Below are positions 25,308 through 34,484 of a DNA stretch of 64,000 nucleotides, piece by piece. The stretch lies in the NCBI GenBank assembly GCA_025355665.1, contig JANXZF010000138.1, positions 52,232 to 116,231 of the forward strand. The letters are read 5' to 3'. Source of the stretch: Actinomycetes bacterium (GTDB lineage: Bacteria; Actinomycetota; Actinomycetes; Nanopelagicales; Nanopelagicaceae). A model generated the notes under the pieces. That model saw only the letters and a list, made by a program, of their open reading frames with translations. It searched no databases and had not been told where the DNA came from. How positions within the stretch are numbered: the stretch's first letter is position 1; each line of letters starts with the position of its first letter. Position numbers and translations under genes: made by a program.

Positions 25308-25625
25308 CTAGAGATGTCGAGTACAGACATACTTTCCGTCGGGACCCAGTTCCATATGTTGACAAGCAATCCCAAGACGTTCAAAAGCTTTGTCCCCGTA
25401 ATGTGTCCGATAAGCCAGAGCCAACAAAACGCGAAGATTGGTATCACCGTCGGCTTTGATGCCAAATGTCTTGGCGGTGCGACTGACAGTGTTCTCAACC
25501 ACTTTTTCAGTATGGGAGGTCTCGTGCGCGATGGCTGCATTTGACTTACCCTCGCATAGTAAATCCATTACTAGACGTTCAAATGGCGTTAATTCTCTCG
25601 ACAATATGGTTATATCTGCGCTCAT
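25308..25625 (-). CDS. Orphan LuxR-type HTH protein
   Basis: 105-aa DNA-binding protein with a LuxR helix-turn-helix (LTPFERLVMDLLCEGKSNAAIA, then TEKVVENTVSRTAKTFGI, residues 12-60) and no receiver domain. The C-terminal 40 residues include two Cys (ACQHM and VCTRHL) that might sense metal or redox; this is speculative. It diverges from the crotonase gene with an 81-bp gap, so it may control the crotonase/SDR or the membrane-protein gene downstream. Confidence 0.75.
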   Translation of the reverse strand: MSADITILSRELTPFERLVMDLLCEGKSNAAIAHETSHTEKVVENTVSRTAKTFGIKADGDTNLRVLLALAYRTHYGDKAFERLGIACQHMELGPDGKYVCTRHL

Positions 25626-25694
25626 CCGGGTTGACCTGGCCTCTCCGAAGACTCGATGGAGATTGTCCTACATTACTTTCTCCATTACCAGCCA

Positions 25695-25700
25695 TAAGAT
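25695..25700 (+). promoter_or_regulatory. Leaderless -10 element of the crotonase-SDR operon
   Basis: TAAGAT, then TGCCAA, then ATG. Confidence 0.6.
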
Positions 25701-25706
25701 TGCCAA

Positions 25707-26453
25707 ATGAATGAAATCCTGGCAATAAGCGACGGGGGTGTTTTGACTCTCACTCTTAACCGTCCAATGAAGATGAACGCGCTCACAAGAGGCATGTATT
25801 CAAGCCTTGCAAAGCACCTCAGGCTGGCGGCGGGTGATTTTGGCATCCGGAGTGTGCTCATCAAGGCCGAAGGTCCTCATTTTACTGCAGGCAATGACAT
25901 CAATGATTTCATTGAGGCATCAGGAGAAGTAACTGATTCAGCAGGGTTTGATTTCTTGGTCGAACTTCGCGATTTTCCTAAACCAATCATCGCCGTTGTG
26001 CAAGGTTTGGCAATTGGCATTGGGACCACGTTGTTGCTCCATTGCGACGTGGTCGTTGCCGATCGGACGGCAGATTTTTCTATGCCCTTCGTCACGCTGG
26101 GATTGGTTCCAGAGGCCGGGTCAAGCTTCCTCTTTCCGCAGTTGGTTGGGTATCAGCGCGCATCGCACATTTTTCTTACCGGTCGAAATTTCGGCGCGGA
26201 GGAAGCACGAGAAATGGGACTGGTAACGCTGGTTGCAGATGACGCAACCAAACAAGCAGAACTCATTGCACAGAAAATTGCGCAGCAGCCGCCGACCGCC
26301 GTACTACATACAAAGGCCTTATTGAAGAGCAATTCGTATGAGGCGCTAAAAGCAGTAATGAATGCTGAAGCCCAATTATTTACCCTAGCGCTGCAATCCC
26401 ACGAAGCTCAAACTGCTCTTATGAATTTCGCGGCAAAGCGAGTGAAGATATGA
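25707..26453 (+). CDS. Enoyl-CoA hydratase/isomerase family protein (crotonase)
   Basis: 248-aa crotonase-fold protein acting on an acyl-CoA. Visible: LNRPMKMNALTRGMYSSL (CoA site), HFTAGNDINDFIEA (first oxyanion-hole segment, near residue 58) and QGLAIGIGTTLLLHCD (second). The position of the usual first catalytic Glu falls in GIGTTLLLHCD and is not Glu, while PEAGSSFLFPQ offers a Glu in the second position, so isomerase chemistry is as likely as hydration. The stop overlaps the SDR ATG by 4 bp, so both enzymes probably act on one substrate. Confidence 0.85.
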   Translation: MNEILAISDGGVLTLTLNRPMKMNALTRGMYSSLAKHLRLAAGDFGIRSVLIKAEGPHFTAGNDINDFIEASGEVTDSAGFDFLVELRDFPKPIIAVVQGLAIGIGTTLLLHCDVVVADRTADFSMPFVTLGLVPEAGSSFLFPQLVGYQRASHIFLTGRNFGAEEAREMGLVTLVADDATKQAELIAQKIAQQPPTAVLHTKALLKSNSYEALKAVMNAEAQLFTLALQSHEAQTALMNFAAKRVKI

Positions 26454-27280
26454 GCCTGTCAGGAAAGCGAATATTTATCACCGGAGGTTCACGGGGGATT
26501 GGTCTTGCAATTGCATTACGAGCGGCGCGAGACGGCGCTTCAGTGGCAATCGCGGCAAAGACAGCAGAAACCAACCCGAAATTGCCCGGGACGATATTTA
26601 CCGCGGCTGAGGATATTCGCGCCGCCGGAGGTAAAGCGCTCCCAATTCAGTGCGATATCCGAGATGAAACCCAGATTGCTCAAGCGATTTCTTTGGTAGT
26701 TGCAGAATTTGGTGGAATCGACATTCTCATCAACAATGCCAGTGCGATTAACTTGACCCGAACCGAGGAAACTTCGGCAAAGCGGTTTGATCTCATGTTT
26801 GATGTGAACGTCCGAGGAACCTTTCTCACGTCTCAGGCAGCAATTCCTCATCTGCGAAAATCCGCTGAAGGCGGGCTCAACCCTCATATTTTGAACTTGT
26901 CTCCACCGCTGTCGATGAAACCGAAGTGGTTCAAAAGCAATTTGGCTTACACGATGGCCAAGTACGGGATGAGCATGTGTGTTCTTGGAATGTCTGAAGA
27001 ATTTCGTCGCGAAGGAATTGCGGTTAACGCACTCTGGCCACGGACTGCAATTGATACTGCGGCCCTTGCAATGATTCCAGGGATAGATACGGCGGCATGT
27101 CGGAAGCCAGAGATTCTTGCAGATGCAGCCTACGCAATATTGAATCGGCCTGCCAACGATTGCACTGGAAACTTCTTCATTGATGACGAGGTTTTAGCAT
27201 CCGAAGGAATGACAAATTTGGATAAATATTCAGTAATTCCGGGAACAACTGAGTTCCTTACTGACTTTTTCCTCGATTGA
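26450..27280 (+). CDS. Short-chain dehydrogenase/reductase, HSDL2-like
   Basis: 276-aa SDR. NAD(P) motif TGGSRGIGLAIA, NNAS at about residue 95, and catalytic Ser/Tyr/Lys around LNLSPPLS and YTMAKYG. The long insert AAKTAETNPKLPGTIFTAAEDI after the second strand is typical of the hydroxysteroid-dehydrogenase-like-2 group, which is linked to fatty-acyl metabolism. Coupled by ATGA overlap to the crotonase. It ends 47 bp before the hydrogenase-like operon, which has its own promoter. Confidence 0.88.
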   Translation: MSLSGKRIFITGGSRGIGLAIALRAARDGASVAIAAKTAETNPKLPGTIFTAAEDIRAAGGKALPIQCDIRDETQIAQAISLVVAEFGGIDILINNASAINLTRTEETSAKRFDLMFDVNVRGTFLTSQAAIPHLRKSAEGGLNPHILNLSPPLSMKPKWFKSNLAYTMAKYGMSMCVLGMSEEFRREGIAVNALWPRTAIDTAALAMIPGIDTAACRKPEILADAAYAILNRPANDCTGNFFIDDEVLASEGMTNLDKYSVIPGTTEFLTDFFLD

Positions 27281-27293
27281 GAAATGTGCGACG

Positions 27294-27299
27294 TATACT
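27294..27299 (+). promoter_or_regulatory. Putative -10 box of the Ehr-like operon
   Basis: TATACT, 28 nt before the ATG of the first subunit, with TTAGGACGTA as ribosome-binding site. No clear -35 box. Confidence 0.45.
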
Positions 27300-27327
27300 G
27301 TCTTCAGGGAGCACTCGTTAGGACGTA

Positions 27328-29349
27328 ATGTTAAATATGATGGCAATTGATTGGGTGCTCTGGATAATTGGCGCCTGGATTGCCTTGGGGCTCCTTGGGA
27401 TTATCGCTCTTCATAAATTTGCCTTGGTAGCCCGAGTATTTTTCCCGCTGGGTGCAGTCGGCGGTTTGATTCTGGCCTATGCCGCGGCGCAGGCGCTCGT
27501 GAGCGGGCGAGTGGAAAGCAAGCAGTTGGCCCTTGGATTGCCATCACTCCCTTTTCATCTCCGCCTTGATGCGCTATCTGCTTTCTTTCTTGTAATCATC
27601 GGTCTGGCAAGCTTTGGCATCTCACTTTTCGCTGCTGGATATTTTCGTAACGGCGAGGGAACTGCGCCGGGATTACTCTGTCTTGAGTTTCATTTCTTTC
27701 TCGCGAGCATGGCTCTGGTGTTGCTGGCAGACGATGCTTACGCCTTCATGGTCGCGTGGGAAAGCATGGCCCTGACTTCCTATTTCTTGGTTACTGCAAA
27801 TCATCGACTGCCGAAGATTCGCGCGGCAGGTTTTCTTTATCTACTTATCGCCCATATTGGGGCGATTGCCATACTTCTGTGTTTCGGTGTGCTCCAGGCA
27901 AACACTGGCGACTACACCTTTGCAAATATGAGGGCCCAGAATCTTTCAACCTTCTGGGCATCTGCCGCTTTCTTACTTGCTATTTTCGGTTTCGGTGCGA
28001 AGGCGGGCATTCTGCCTTTGCACATCTGGCTTCCTGAAGCCCATCCCGCTGCACCTTCTCCCGTCTCGGCATTAATGAGCGGCGTAATGCTGAAGATGGC
28101 GATCTACGGGCTACTTCGAGTTTGCTTCGATCTGCTGCATCTGCATATCTGGTGGTGGGGTGTATTGATGCTTGCCCTTGGGCTCATCACTGCGATTTTC
28201 GGGGTTGTTTTCGCCGCCGTACAAGTCGAGATGAAGCGATTACTTGCTTACTCATCAATTGAAAATATCGGCTTGCTTTTTGCGGCGATGGGTCTGGGCC
28301 TTCTCTTCCGTTCTTATGGAATGAACGCACTGGCTGCACTTGCTTTAACCGCTTGTCTCTATCACGTTGCTGGACATGCGTTCTTCAAGAGCTTGCTCTT
28401 CTTAACTACTGGATCGGTTCTGCATGCCACTGGCGAGCGAAACTTGGGAAGACTTGGCGGGCTGATTCGCTTCATGCCGTGGGTCGCTTGGCTTGCTCTA
28501 ATTGGCGTACTTGCAAGTTCGGGGCTGCCGCCTTTCTCTGGCTTTGTATCTGAGTGGCTACTTCTTCAGAGCTTCTTATTTACTCCAGGCTTGCCACAGC
28601 CTTTCCTCAACATGCTCATTCCGATTGCTACGGCATCCATCGCACTGACTGCCGCACTTGCTGGCTACGCAATGGTGAAATTTTTTGGCGTTATTTTTCT
28701 TGGTCAGCCACGAGAAGAGAAACTCAGTCAAGCTCATGATGCTGGCAAATTTGAGAAAATCGGAATGGGTTGGTTGGCCATTTTGAGCATCGGCCTTGGC
28801 GTTGCACCAAACTGGGTCTTGCACCTAATTGATCCCGTTACCAAGGGCCTGGTCGGGGAGGGAATTGCACGCAACGCAAGTGCCAACGGTTGGTGGTTGG
28901 TTACTCCCACATCAATTGCTCGCGCGAGTTATGGTCCGCTGTATTTCCTCTTTGGGGTTATGGCCGCATGCGCTGTTGCATTTGTGCTTGTCCGTCTTTT
29001 CTACCACGCACGACTGCGGCGATCTGCGCCCTGGGGTGGAGGACATTCTTGGAGAAATTCTCGGATGCAAGATACTGCTGAAGGCTATGGGCAGCCGATT
29101 CGACAAATCTTCGAACCCTTCTTCCATCTCGAGCGCCATCTTCCCAAACCCGAAGACACCGAACCGGAGTACAGCGTGGCCGTCAGCGACAAATTCTGGG
29201 AGGGCATATATATGCCAATTGCCCGGGCCACCGAATACGTTTCTGTAAAAGTGGGTCGTTTGCAGCAAGGAAGAATCTCGATTTACCTCCTTTACAGCTT
29301 CATAACCCTTCTAGTTATCTTGCTGCTAGTTCCGACGGCACGCCGATGA
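27328..29349 (+). CDS. Proton-pumping antiporter-like subunit, HyfB/HycC (NuoL-like)
   Basis: 673-aa polytopic protein of the Mrp/NuoL family, first gene of a group-4 hydrogenase-related complex. Residues expected in an ion channel are kept: Glu in AWESMALTSY, Lys in GFGAKAGILPLHIWLPEAHP, Lys in SGVMLKMAIYG and His/Lys in YHVAGHAFFKSLLFL. The C-terminal soluble stretch and last helix (ISIYLLYSFITLLVILLLV) match HyfB. It overlaps the next gene by 4 bp. Energy coupling (ion translocation) is thus likely even though the large subunit is not a hydrogenase. Confidence 0.9.
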   Translation: MLNMMAIDWVLWIIGAWIALGLLGIIALHKFALVARVFFPLGAVGGLILAYAAAQALVSGRVESKQLALGLPSLPFHLRLDALSAFFLVIIGLASFGISLFAAGYFRNGEGTAPGLLCLEFHFFLASMALVLLADDAYAFMVAWESMALTSYFLVTANHRLPKIRAAGFLYLLIAHIGAIAILLCFGVLQANTGDYTFANMRAQNLSTFWASAAFLLAIFGFGAKAGILPLHIWLPEAHPAAPSPVSALMSGVMLKMAIYGLLRVCFDLLHLHIWWWGVLMLALGLITAIFGVVFAAVQVEMKRLLAYSSIENIGLLFAAMGLGLLFRSYGMNALAALALTACLYHVAGHAFFKSLLFLTTGSVLHATGERNLGRLGGLIRFMPWVAWLALIGVLASSGLPPFSGFVSEWLLLQSFLFTPGLPQPFLNMLIPIATASIALTAALAGYAMVKFFGVIFLGQPREEKLSQAHDAGKFEKIGMGWLAILSIGLGVAPNWVLHLIDPVTKGLVGEGIARNASANGWWLVTPTSIARASYGPLYFLFGVMAACAVAFVLVRLFYHARLRRSAPWGGGHSWRNSRMQDTAEGYGQPIRQIFEPFFHLERHLPKPEDTEPEYSVAVSDKFWEGIYMPIARATEYVSVKVGRLQQGRISIYLLYSFITLLVILLLVPTARR

Positions 29350-30293
29350 CATTTACCAGAGCGCTTTCTCAAGTCATTTCTGTTGTGACTCCTCTTGCCC
29401 TCGCACCGCTTCTACTGGGTTGGGTCAATCAAGTTCGGGCATGGCTTTCAAATCGCAGGGGTCCAGGAATCCTGCAGCCATATCGCATGTTGCACAAACT
29501 CTTTAACAAGGATTCTGTGATGGCCGATTCAGCGTCCTCGCTTTTCCGATTTGCCCCCTACGCGATATTTGGCTGCATGCTTCTGGCTAACGCGATTATC
29601 CCGACGCTGTCAACGGATCTGCCGCTTGCATCTGCGGCGGATGCAATCGCACTTGTGGGGTTGCTGGCTTTGGCCAGAGTATTTATTTCACTGGCTGCCA
29701 TGGACATCGGAACTGCTTTTGGAACCTTGGGCGCCAGGCGAGAAATGCTTGTTGGATTTCTCGCCGAACCCGCGTTGTTGACGGTGCTTTTTTCAGCATC
29801 CTTAAATGGCAAATCAACAGCCCTTGCGACAATCGTCGAAGCCGTGGTTCACCGAGATTTTGCGATCTACCCAAGCCTTGTATTTGCTGGGATGGCCTTC
29901 ACCCTTGTCTACCTCGCCGAAAATTCGCGAGTTCCGGTTGATAATCCATCAACTCACCTTGAGTTGACCATGATTCATGAGGCGATGATTCTTGAATATT
30001 CAGGCAGGCACCTTGCTTTGATGGAGTGGGCGGCTGCGCTTAAGTTGTTTGCGTACTCCACTCTCGGAATTGCCCTCTTCCTGCCTTGGGGGATTGGACA
30101 GAGGGCAACACCTTCGAGTCTGCTGTTCTCACTACCGTCATTAGCTTTGAAATTGGTCGTGATTGGTGCGGTCCTTGCCCTGGTTGAAACATTCTCCGCC
30201 AAATTGCGAATTTTCCGTGTGCCGGAGTTTCTTGCGACTGCATTCCTTCTAGGTGTCATCGGTATGTTGACCCACATTTTGTTGGGTGCGTGA
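29346..30293 (+). CDS. Membrane anchor subunit, HyfC/HycD (NuoH-like)
   Basis: 315-aa membrane protein that in complex I-like enzymes links the hydrophilic arm to the pump arm. Hallmarks: NRRGPGILQPYRMLHKLF loop near residue 37 and the acidic AENSRVPVDNPSTHLELTMIHEAM loop near residue 195. Eight helices predicted. ATGA overlap with the preceding gene, 3-bp gap to the next. Equivalent to HycD (Rv0084) in M. tuberculosis. Confidence 0.92.
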   Translation: MTFTRALSQVISVVTPLALAPLLLGWVNQVRAWLSNRRGPGILQPYRMLHKLFNKDSVMADSASSLFRFAPYAIFGCMLLANAIIPTLSTDLPLASAADAIALVGLLALARVFISLAAMDIGTAFGTLGARREMLVGFLAEPALLTVLFSASLNGKSTALATIVEAVVHRDFAIYPSLVFAGMAFTLVYLAENSRVPVDNPSTHLELTMIHEAMILEYSGRHLALMEWAAALKLFAYSTLGIALFLPWGIGQRATPSSLLFSLPSLALKLVVIGAVLALVETFSAKLRIFRVPEFLATAFLLGVIGMLTHILLGA

Positions 30294-30296
30294 GAC

Positions 30297-30956
30297 ATGA
30301 CCGAACTTAGTATTCAACTCGTAAATCTTTTCGCGTCTTTCTTGCTCATGCTTGCATTTGCCATGTTGGCCCAGCGACGAGTTTTAACTTTAATCAACCT
30401 TTATTCTTTGCAGGGCCTAACAGTTGTTGCGGCAACGACGGTGGTGGCTCACATGACACATCAGGAGCATCTCTACTACTCGGCTGTTCTCACCTTGATA
30501 CTCAAAGTCTTCTTGATTCCTTGGATTTTGCATCGTCTGGTCAAGCGGCTCAATGTCCGCTGGGATGTCGAGACATTAATAAATATTCCAAGCACCATGT
30601 TGGTCGGAATAGTCTTGGTGGTTTTCGCCTTCAATTTAGCATTGCCGATTTCTCGTCTCTCATCCTCTGTCGTGCCTGGCACGTTAGGGATTGCCTTAGC
30701 CTGCGTCTTGCTTTCGTTCATGATGATGATCATGAGAACCAAAGCACTACCACAAGTAATCGGCTTCCTTGCGATGGAGAACGCGCTTTTCTTCGCGGCC
30801 ACATCTGCAACGTACGGAATGCCGATGGTTGTCGAATTGGGAATTGCCCTCGACGTCCTAGTGGGTGTCTTTATTCTTGGAGTCTTCTTGTTCCAGATTC
30901 GAGAGCAGTTCGAGAGTCTAGATATATCTCATCTTGAGAGTTTGAGGGAAGACTAG
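30297..30956 (+). CDS. HyfE/HycP-like membrane subunit
   Basis: 219-aa protein with six or seven helices, the NuoK-like subunit of group-4 complexes. Glu residues within helices (MENALFFAATSATYGMP) match the HyfE pattern. The stop directly abuts the next ATG. Equivalent to HycP (Rv0085). Confidence 0.85.
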   Translation: MTELSIQLVNLFASFLLMLAFAMLAQRRVLTLINLYSLQGLTVVAATTVVAHMTHQEHLYYSAVLTLILKVFLIPWILHRLVKRLNVRWDVETLINIPSTMLVGIVLVVFAFNLALPISRLSSSVVPGTLGIALACVLLSFMMMIMRTKALPQVIGFLAMENALFFAATSATYGMPMVVELGIALDVLVGVFILGVFLFQIREQFESLDISHLESLRED

Positions 30957-32411
30957 ATGAGTCCCCTAGTTCTAGTTTTCATCTCGCCACTTGTTGGGTC
31001 GGCCGTGCTTGCTTTCATGGGCCATCATCGAAACGGTCGCGACATCAATGTTGCCTTTAGCTTCCTGACATTTCTTGCATCCACTTTTCTGACCGCCAAA
31101 GTGGTGGCCCATGGACCGATGTTTGCCCTAGACAAGCAGTTCTTTATCGATTCACTCAATGTGTTCCTGGTGACGCTGACTGCACTGATTGGCTTCACTA
31201 CATCGATATTTTCCCGACCTTATATGCGCATCGAAGAAGAACGCGGAAAAATGACTCCAAATCGGATGCGCCTGTATTTCAGCATGTACCAGTTATTCAA
31301 CTGTTGCATGCTGTTGGCGCTGACGACGAACAACATGGGCATTCTCTGGGTCGCGATGGAAGCGGCAACTTTAACCACCGTACTTCTCGTATCTGTCTAT
31401 AGGACTCCAGCAAGCTTGGAAGCGGCCTGGAAGTACTTCATCCTCTGCGGTGTTGGCATCGCTCAGGCGCTCTTTGGAACGATACTTCTTTATATGGCCG
31501 CGCAGCGCGTTATTGGCCACGGTCTTAACCCACTCCTCTGGACCAACCTCAACGCGTCCAAAGCTCATCTCAATCCAGTGATCATGTCTTTGGCGTTCGT
31601 ATTTCTGTTGGTTGGCTACGGAACAAAAGTTGGCCTAGCGCCCTTGCATAACTGGCTGCCGGATGCTCATGCTGAAGGTCCGACACCGATTTCTGCAGTC
31701 TTGTCTGGATTGCTACTCAACGTTGCCCTCTACGCGGTCATTCGCTGCAAAGTGCTAACGGATGGAGCGCTGGGAAATCATTTCGCGGGGCATTTGATGA
31801 TTGGCTTCGGACTTCTATCGGTTCTGGTCGCGGCGTTTTCATTGCTACGCCAGAAGGACATTAAGAGAATGTTCTCTTACTCTTCAATTGAGCACATGGG
31901 TCTGATGACCTTTGCGTTCGGCATCGGCGGTCCAATTGCGAATTTCGCAGGACTACTCCACATGACTGTTCATGCACTGACCAAATCTGCGATCTTCTAC
32001 GCCGTGGGCCACGCGGCACAAAAGGCCGGCTCGCAAATGATGGATCAGATCAGGGGACTTATAAAGATCAGTCCTACAGTCGGTTGGGGTCTCATGATGG
32101 GAACGTTGGCAATTTTGGGCATGCCTCCATTTGGAGTTTTTGCGAGTGAATTCCTCATTCTCACGAGTGCCATGCGCCAGTTGCCTTGGGCCACGCCAAT
32201 ACTTCTTCTTGGCCTTGGTGTTGCCTTCGGAGCAATATTTAGCAGGGTTCAACCCATGGTGTTTGGTGAAACGACAATGAAACGACTGCCGCACCCACCG
32301 GCCTTATTACCGGTCTTCGTTCATCTTGGGCTTGTCCTGATGCTTGGCCTTTATATCCCCACGTATTTAAATACATGGTTCCTTCAAGCTGCGCGAATAA
32401 TTGGAGGGTAG
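30957..32411 (+). CDS. Antiporter-like subunit, HyfF/HycQ (NuoN/M-like)
   Basis: 484-aa second antiporter-like subunit. WVAMEAATLTTVLL carries the channel Glu, YGTKVGLAPLHNWLPDAHAEGPTPISA the Lys/His loop, and HALTKSAIFYAVGHA the late Lys. As in other HyfF proteins the third channel position reads LLLNVALYAV rather than Lys. With HyfB this gives two pump modules. There is no HyfD, the third antiporter-like subunit of E. coli hydrogenase 4. Confidence 0.9.
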   Translation: MSPLVLVFISPLVGSAVLAFMGHHRNGRDINVAFSFLTFLASTFLTAKVVAHGPMFALDKQFFIDSLNVFLVTLTALIGFTTSIFSRPYMRIEEERGKMTPNRMRLYFSMYQLFNCCMLLALTTNNMGILWVAMEAATLTTVLLVSVYRTPASLEAAWKYFILCGVGIAQALFGTILLYMAAQRVIGHGLNPLLWTNLNASKAHLNPVIMSLAFVFLLVGYGTKVGLAPLHNWLPDAHAEGPTPISAVLSGLLLNVALYAVIRCKVLTDGALGNHFAGHLMIGFGLLSVLVAAFSLLRQKDIKRMFSYSSIEHMGLMTFAFGIGGPIANFAGLLHMTVHALTKSAIFYAVGHAAQKAGSQMMDQIRGLIKISPTVGWGLMMGTLAILGMPPFGVFASEFLILTSAMRQLPWATPILLLGLGVAFGAIFSRVQPMVFGETTMKRLPHPPALLPVFVHLGLVLMLGLYIPTYLNTWFLQAARIIGG

Positions 32412-32415
32412 CTGC

Positions 32416-33957
32416 ATGGACATTGCAAATCTCGAACTAGATGTGAGCGCGATGCCTGCTGAGTTCACGCTCTTTCGTGGTGAAGTTTCGTCGGATGAAT
32501 GGTCAACTGCAGCCTTTGCAATTGCTGAGGATCACGGCCGTCTCGTAAGCCTCTGGGGAAATCAACGTGGGGACGGCACATTTGTTCTCTCTTCGGTATA
32601 CGACATTGGCGCATTGATCTGGCTAGATCTGCCTCTCGCAAAAGGAAGCATTTCCTACCCTGATATCTCAGGGCTCTTTCCCTCGGCCAACAGATTGCAA
32701 CGAGCCGTGGGCGATCTCCTTGGACTTGAAGCCGCAGGGGCAGCAGATTCCAGACCTTGGCTAAACCACAGGATGTGGCCGGCAGATTACTTTCCGCTTC
32801 GGAAAGCAAATTCTGGAAAAGAAGAGTTTGCTGATGACCTCGCTGATGATTATCAGTTCGTGCAGGTTTTAGGTGACGGTGTACATGAAATTGCGGTTGG
32901 TCCAGTGCATGCGGGCATTATCGAACCCGGGCATTTCCGGTTCTCAGTTGTCGGAGAGAAAACCCTTCGTTTAGAAGAGCGACTCGGCTATACGCACAAG
33001 GGAGTAGACAAAGCATTTGAGCAACTCTTCGCAGTAGATGGGTACCGACTTGCTGGACGAATGTCAGGTGATTCCACTGTGGCTTACGCCTGGAGTTACT
33101 GCATGAGTCTTGAAAATATCTGGAATTGGAAACTGCCCGAACGTGCCACGTGGTTACGTGCCATTGCTCTGGAGCGCGAGAGGATCGCTAATCATTTGGG
33201 AGACCTAGGTGCACTTGGCAATGATGCGGGATTCGCCTTCGGCCTCTCGCAGTTCATGCGCTTGAAAGAGGATGTCCTTCGTTTAAATAAGAAACTCTTC
33301 TCGCATAGATTTATGATGGATTACATCTGCCCTGGGGGTGTCGAGCGCGATGTTGATGCCGACGGACTTGCTGTAATCTTGGCGCAATGCGCAGTAGTTG
33401 AAGAAGAAGTGCGCACTCTGCAAAAAATATATGACGATCATTCTGGGCTTCAGGATCGGTTCATGACGACCGGAATAGTGACATTTGACGTGGCGACAAA
33501 ATTGGGTCTTACCGGAATGGCAGGCCGCGCTAGTGGGATCATTCACGATGTTCGGATAGATGCTTCGTGTGCGCCTTATAGCAAGATGGATGTACACGTT
33601 TCATCTCGTGAAACGGGCGATGTATGTGCGCGTGTTGACGTCCGTTTTGACGAGCTCTTCGAGTCACTTCGGCTCATTCGCAATCTGATAGGCAATCTTC
33701 CGATGGGGGCGATTCGGACCGAATATGTCGAGCGTGGGCCAGAGGGCTCGGGTGCCGGATGGATAGAAGGATGGCGGGGCGGAATCTTTACTGCCCTCTA
33801 TGTTGATTCCAAGGGACAGATATCTCGCTGCCACGTCCACGATCCTTCTTGGCAAAATTGGCCCGTAATTGAATACGCCGTAATAGGCGATATCGTCCCT
33901 GACTTTCCATTGATTAATAAATCATTTAACTTGAGTTATTCGGGACATGACCGATGA
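32416..33957 (+). CDS. Hydrogenase-like large subunit (HyfG/HycE homologue) lacking the NiFe site
   Basis: 513-aa fusion of a NuoC-like domain (residues 1-150, ending RPWLNHRMWPADYFPL) and a NuoD/HycE-like domain. All four Ni ligands are gone: E. coli HycE RVCGIC corresponds to RMSGDS here (residues 215-220), and the C-terminal LDPCYSCTDR corresponds to FNLSYSGHDR, the very end of the protein. It therefore cannot be a NiFe hydrogenase; such proteins are called Ehr (energy-converting hydrogenase-related). The true substrate is unknown. ATG at 32416 follows GGAGG; the track TTG at 32401 is too early. Overlaps the small subunit by 4 bp. Confidence 0.92.
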   Translation: MDIANLELDVSAMPAEFTLFRGEVSSDEWSTAAFAIAEDHGRLVSLWGNQRGDGTFVLSSVYDIGALIWLDLPLAKGSISYPDISGLFPSANRLQRAVGDLLGLEAAGAADSRPWLNHRMWPADYFPLRKANSGKEEFADDLADDYQFVQVLGDGVHEIAVGPVHAGIIEPGHFRFSVVGEKTLRLEERLGYTHKGVDKAFEQLFAVDGYRLAGRMSGDSTVAYAWSYCMSLENIWNWKLPERATWLRAIALERERIANHLGDLGALGNDAGFAFGLSQFMRLKEDVLRLNKKLFSHRFMMDYICPGGVERDVDADGLAVILAQCAVVEEEVRTLQKIYDDHSGLQDRFMTTGIVTFDVATKLGLTGMAGRASGIIHDVRIDASCAPYSKMDVHVSSRETGDVCARVDVRFDELFESLRLIRNLIGNLPMGAIRTEYVERGPEGSGAGWIEGWRGGIFTALYVDSKGQISRCHVHDPSWQNWPVIEYAVIGDIVPDFPLINKSFNLSYSGHDR

Positions 33958-34484
33958 TGTGGCCACTAATCCGACAAATCGCCAAGGTTGGCATTGTGAC
34001 CGAGAAGCGGCCGGTTGCTCAAGAAATGGAGAACCCGAAAGAGATTCATGATGAGATTTTGAAAATTCTAGGGCGCGCGCTCACGATTAGAGAAGTTGAT
34101 GCAGGAAGTTGCAACGGTTGCGAACTTGAACTCAATGCACTGGGAAATGTGTACTACAACCTGGAGGGCTTAGGGATCAAATTCGTTGCTAGCCCACGTC
34201 ATGCTGACATGCTCCTCGTTACGGGCCCCGTGGCTCGAAGTATGTCCCATGCCCTTGCCGTTACCAATGAAGCGATGCCAGACCCAAAGATCGTCGTGGC
34301 TGTGGGGGATTGCGCGATCAACGGTGGAATCTTTGGAACAAGTTATGCCTCACTCGGTGGGGTATCAAAAGCGCTGAAGGTGGATTTGGCGATTCCGGGC
34401 TGCCCCCCTGAGCCAATTGTGATTTTGGAAGGTATATTGACCGCCGTTCGCTATCGAATGAGGCCACGTACGGGAGAGAAATGA
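33954..34484 (+). CDS. Hydrogenase-like small subunit (HyfI/HycG, NuoB-like)
   Basis: 176-aa electron-transfer subunit. The four Cys of the proximal N2-type 4Fe-4S cluster are present: SCNGCE (C53, C56), VGDC (C120) and PGCPPEP (C150). So electrons can reach the large subunit even though the Ni site is lost. No ferredoxin-like HyfH/HycF or HyfA/HycB gene lies in the operon, so the upstream donor must come from elsewhere. Coupled by overlap to the large subunit and to the following permease. Confidence 0.92.
   Translation: MMWPLIRQIAKVGIVTEKRPVAQEMENPKEIHDEILKILGRALTIREVDAGSCNGCELELNALGNVYYNLEGLGIKFVASPRHADMLLVTGPVARSMSHALAVTNEAMPDPKIVVAVGDCAINGGIFGTSYASLGGVSKALKVDLAIPGCPPEPIVILEGILTAVRYRMRPRTGEK

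Noticed and set aside
32416-33957. Annotation as a NiFe hydrogenase or formate hydrogenlyase large subunit
   Set aside because: All four Ni-binding cysteines are replaced (Ser, Ser, Ser, Gly).
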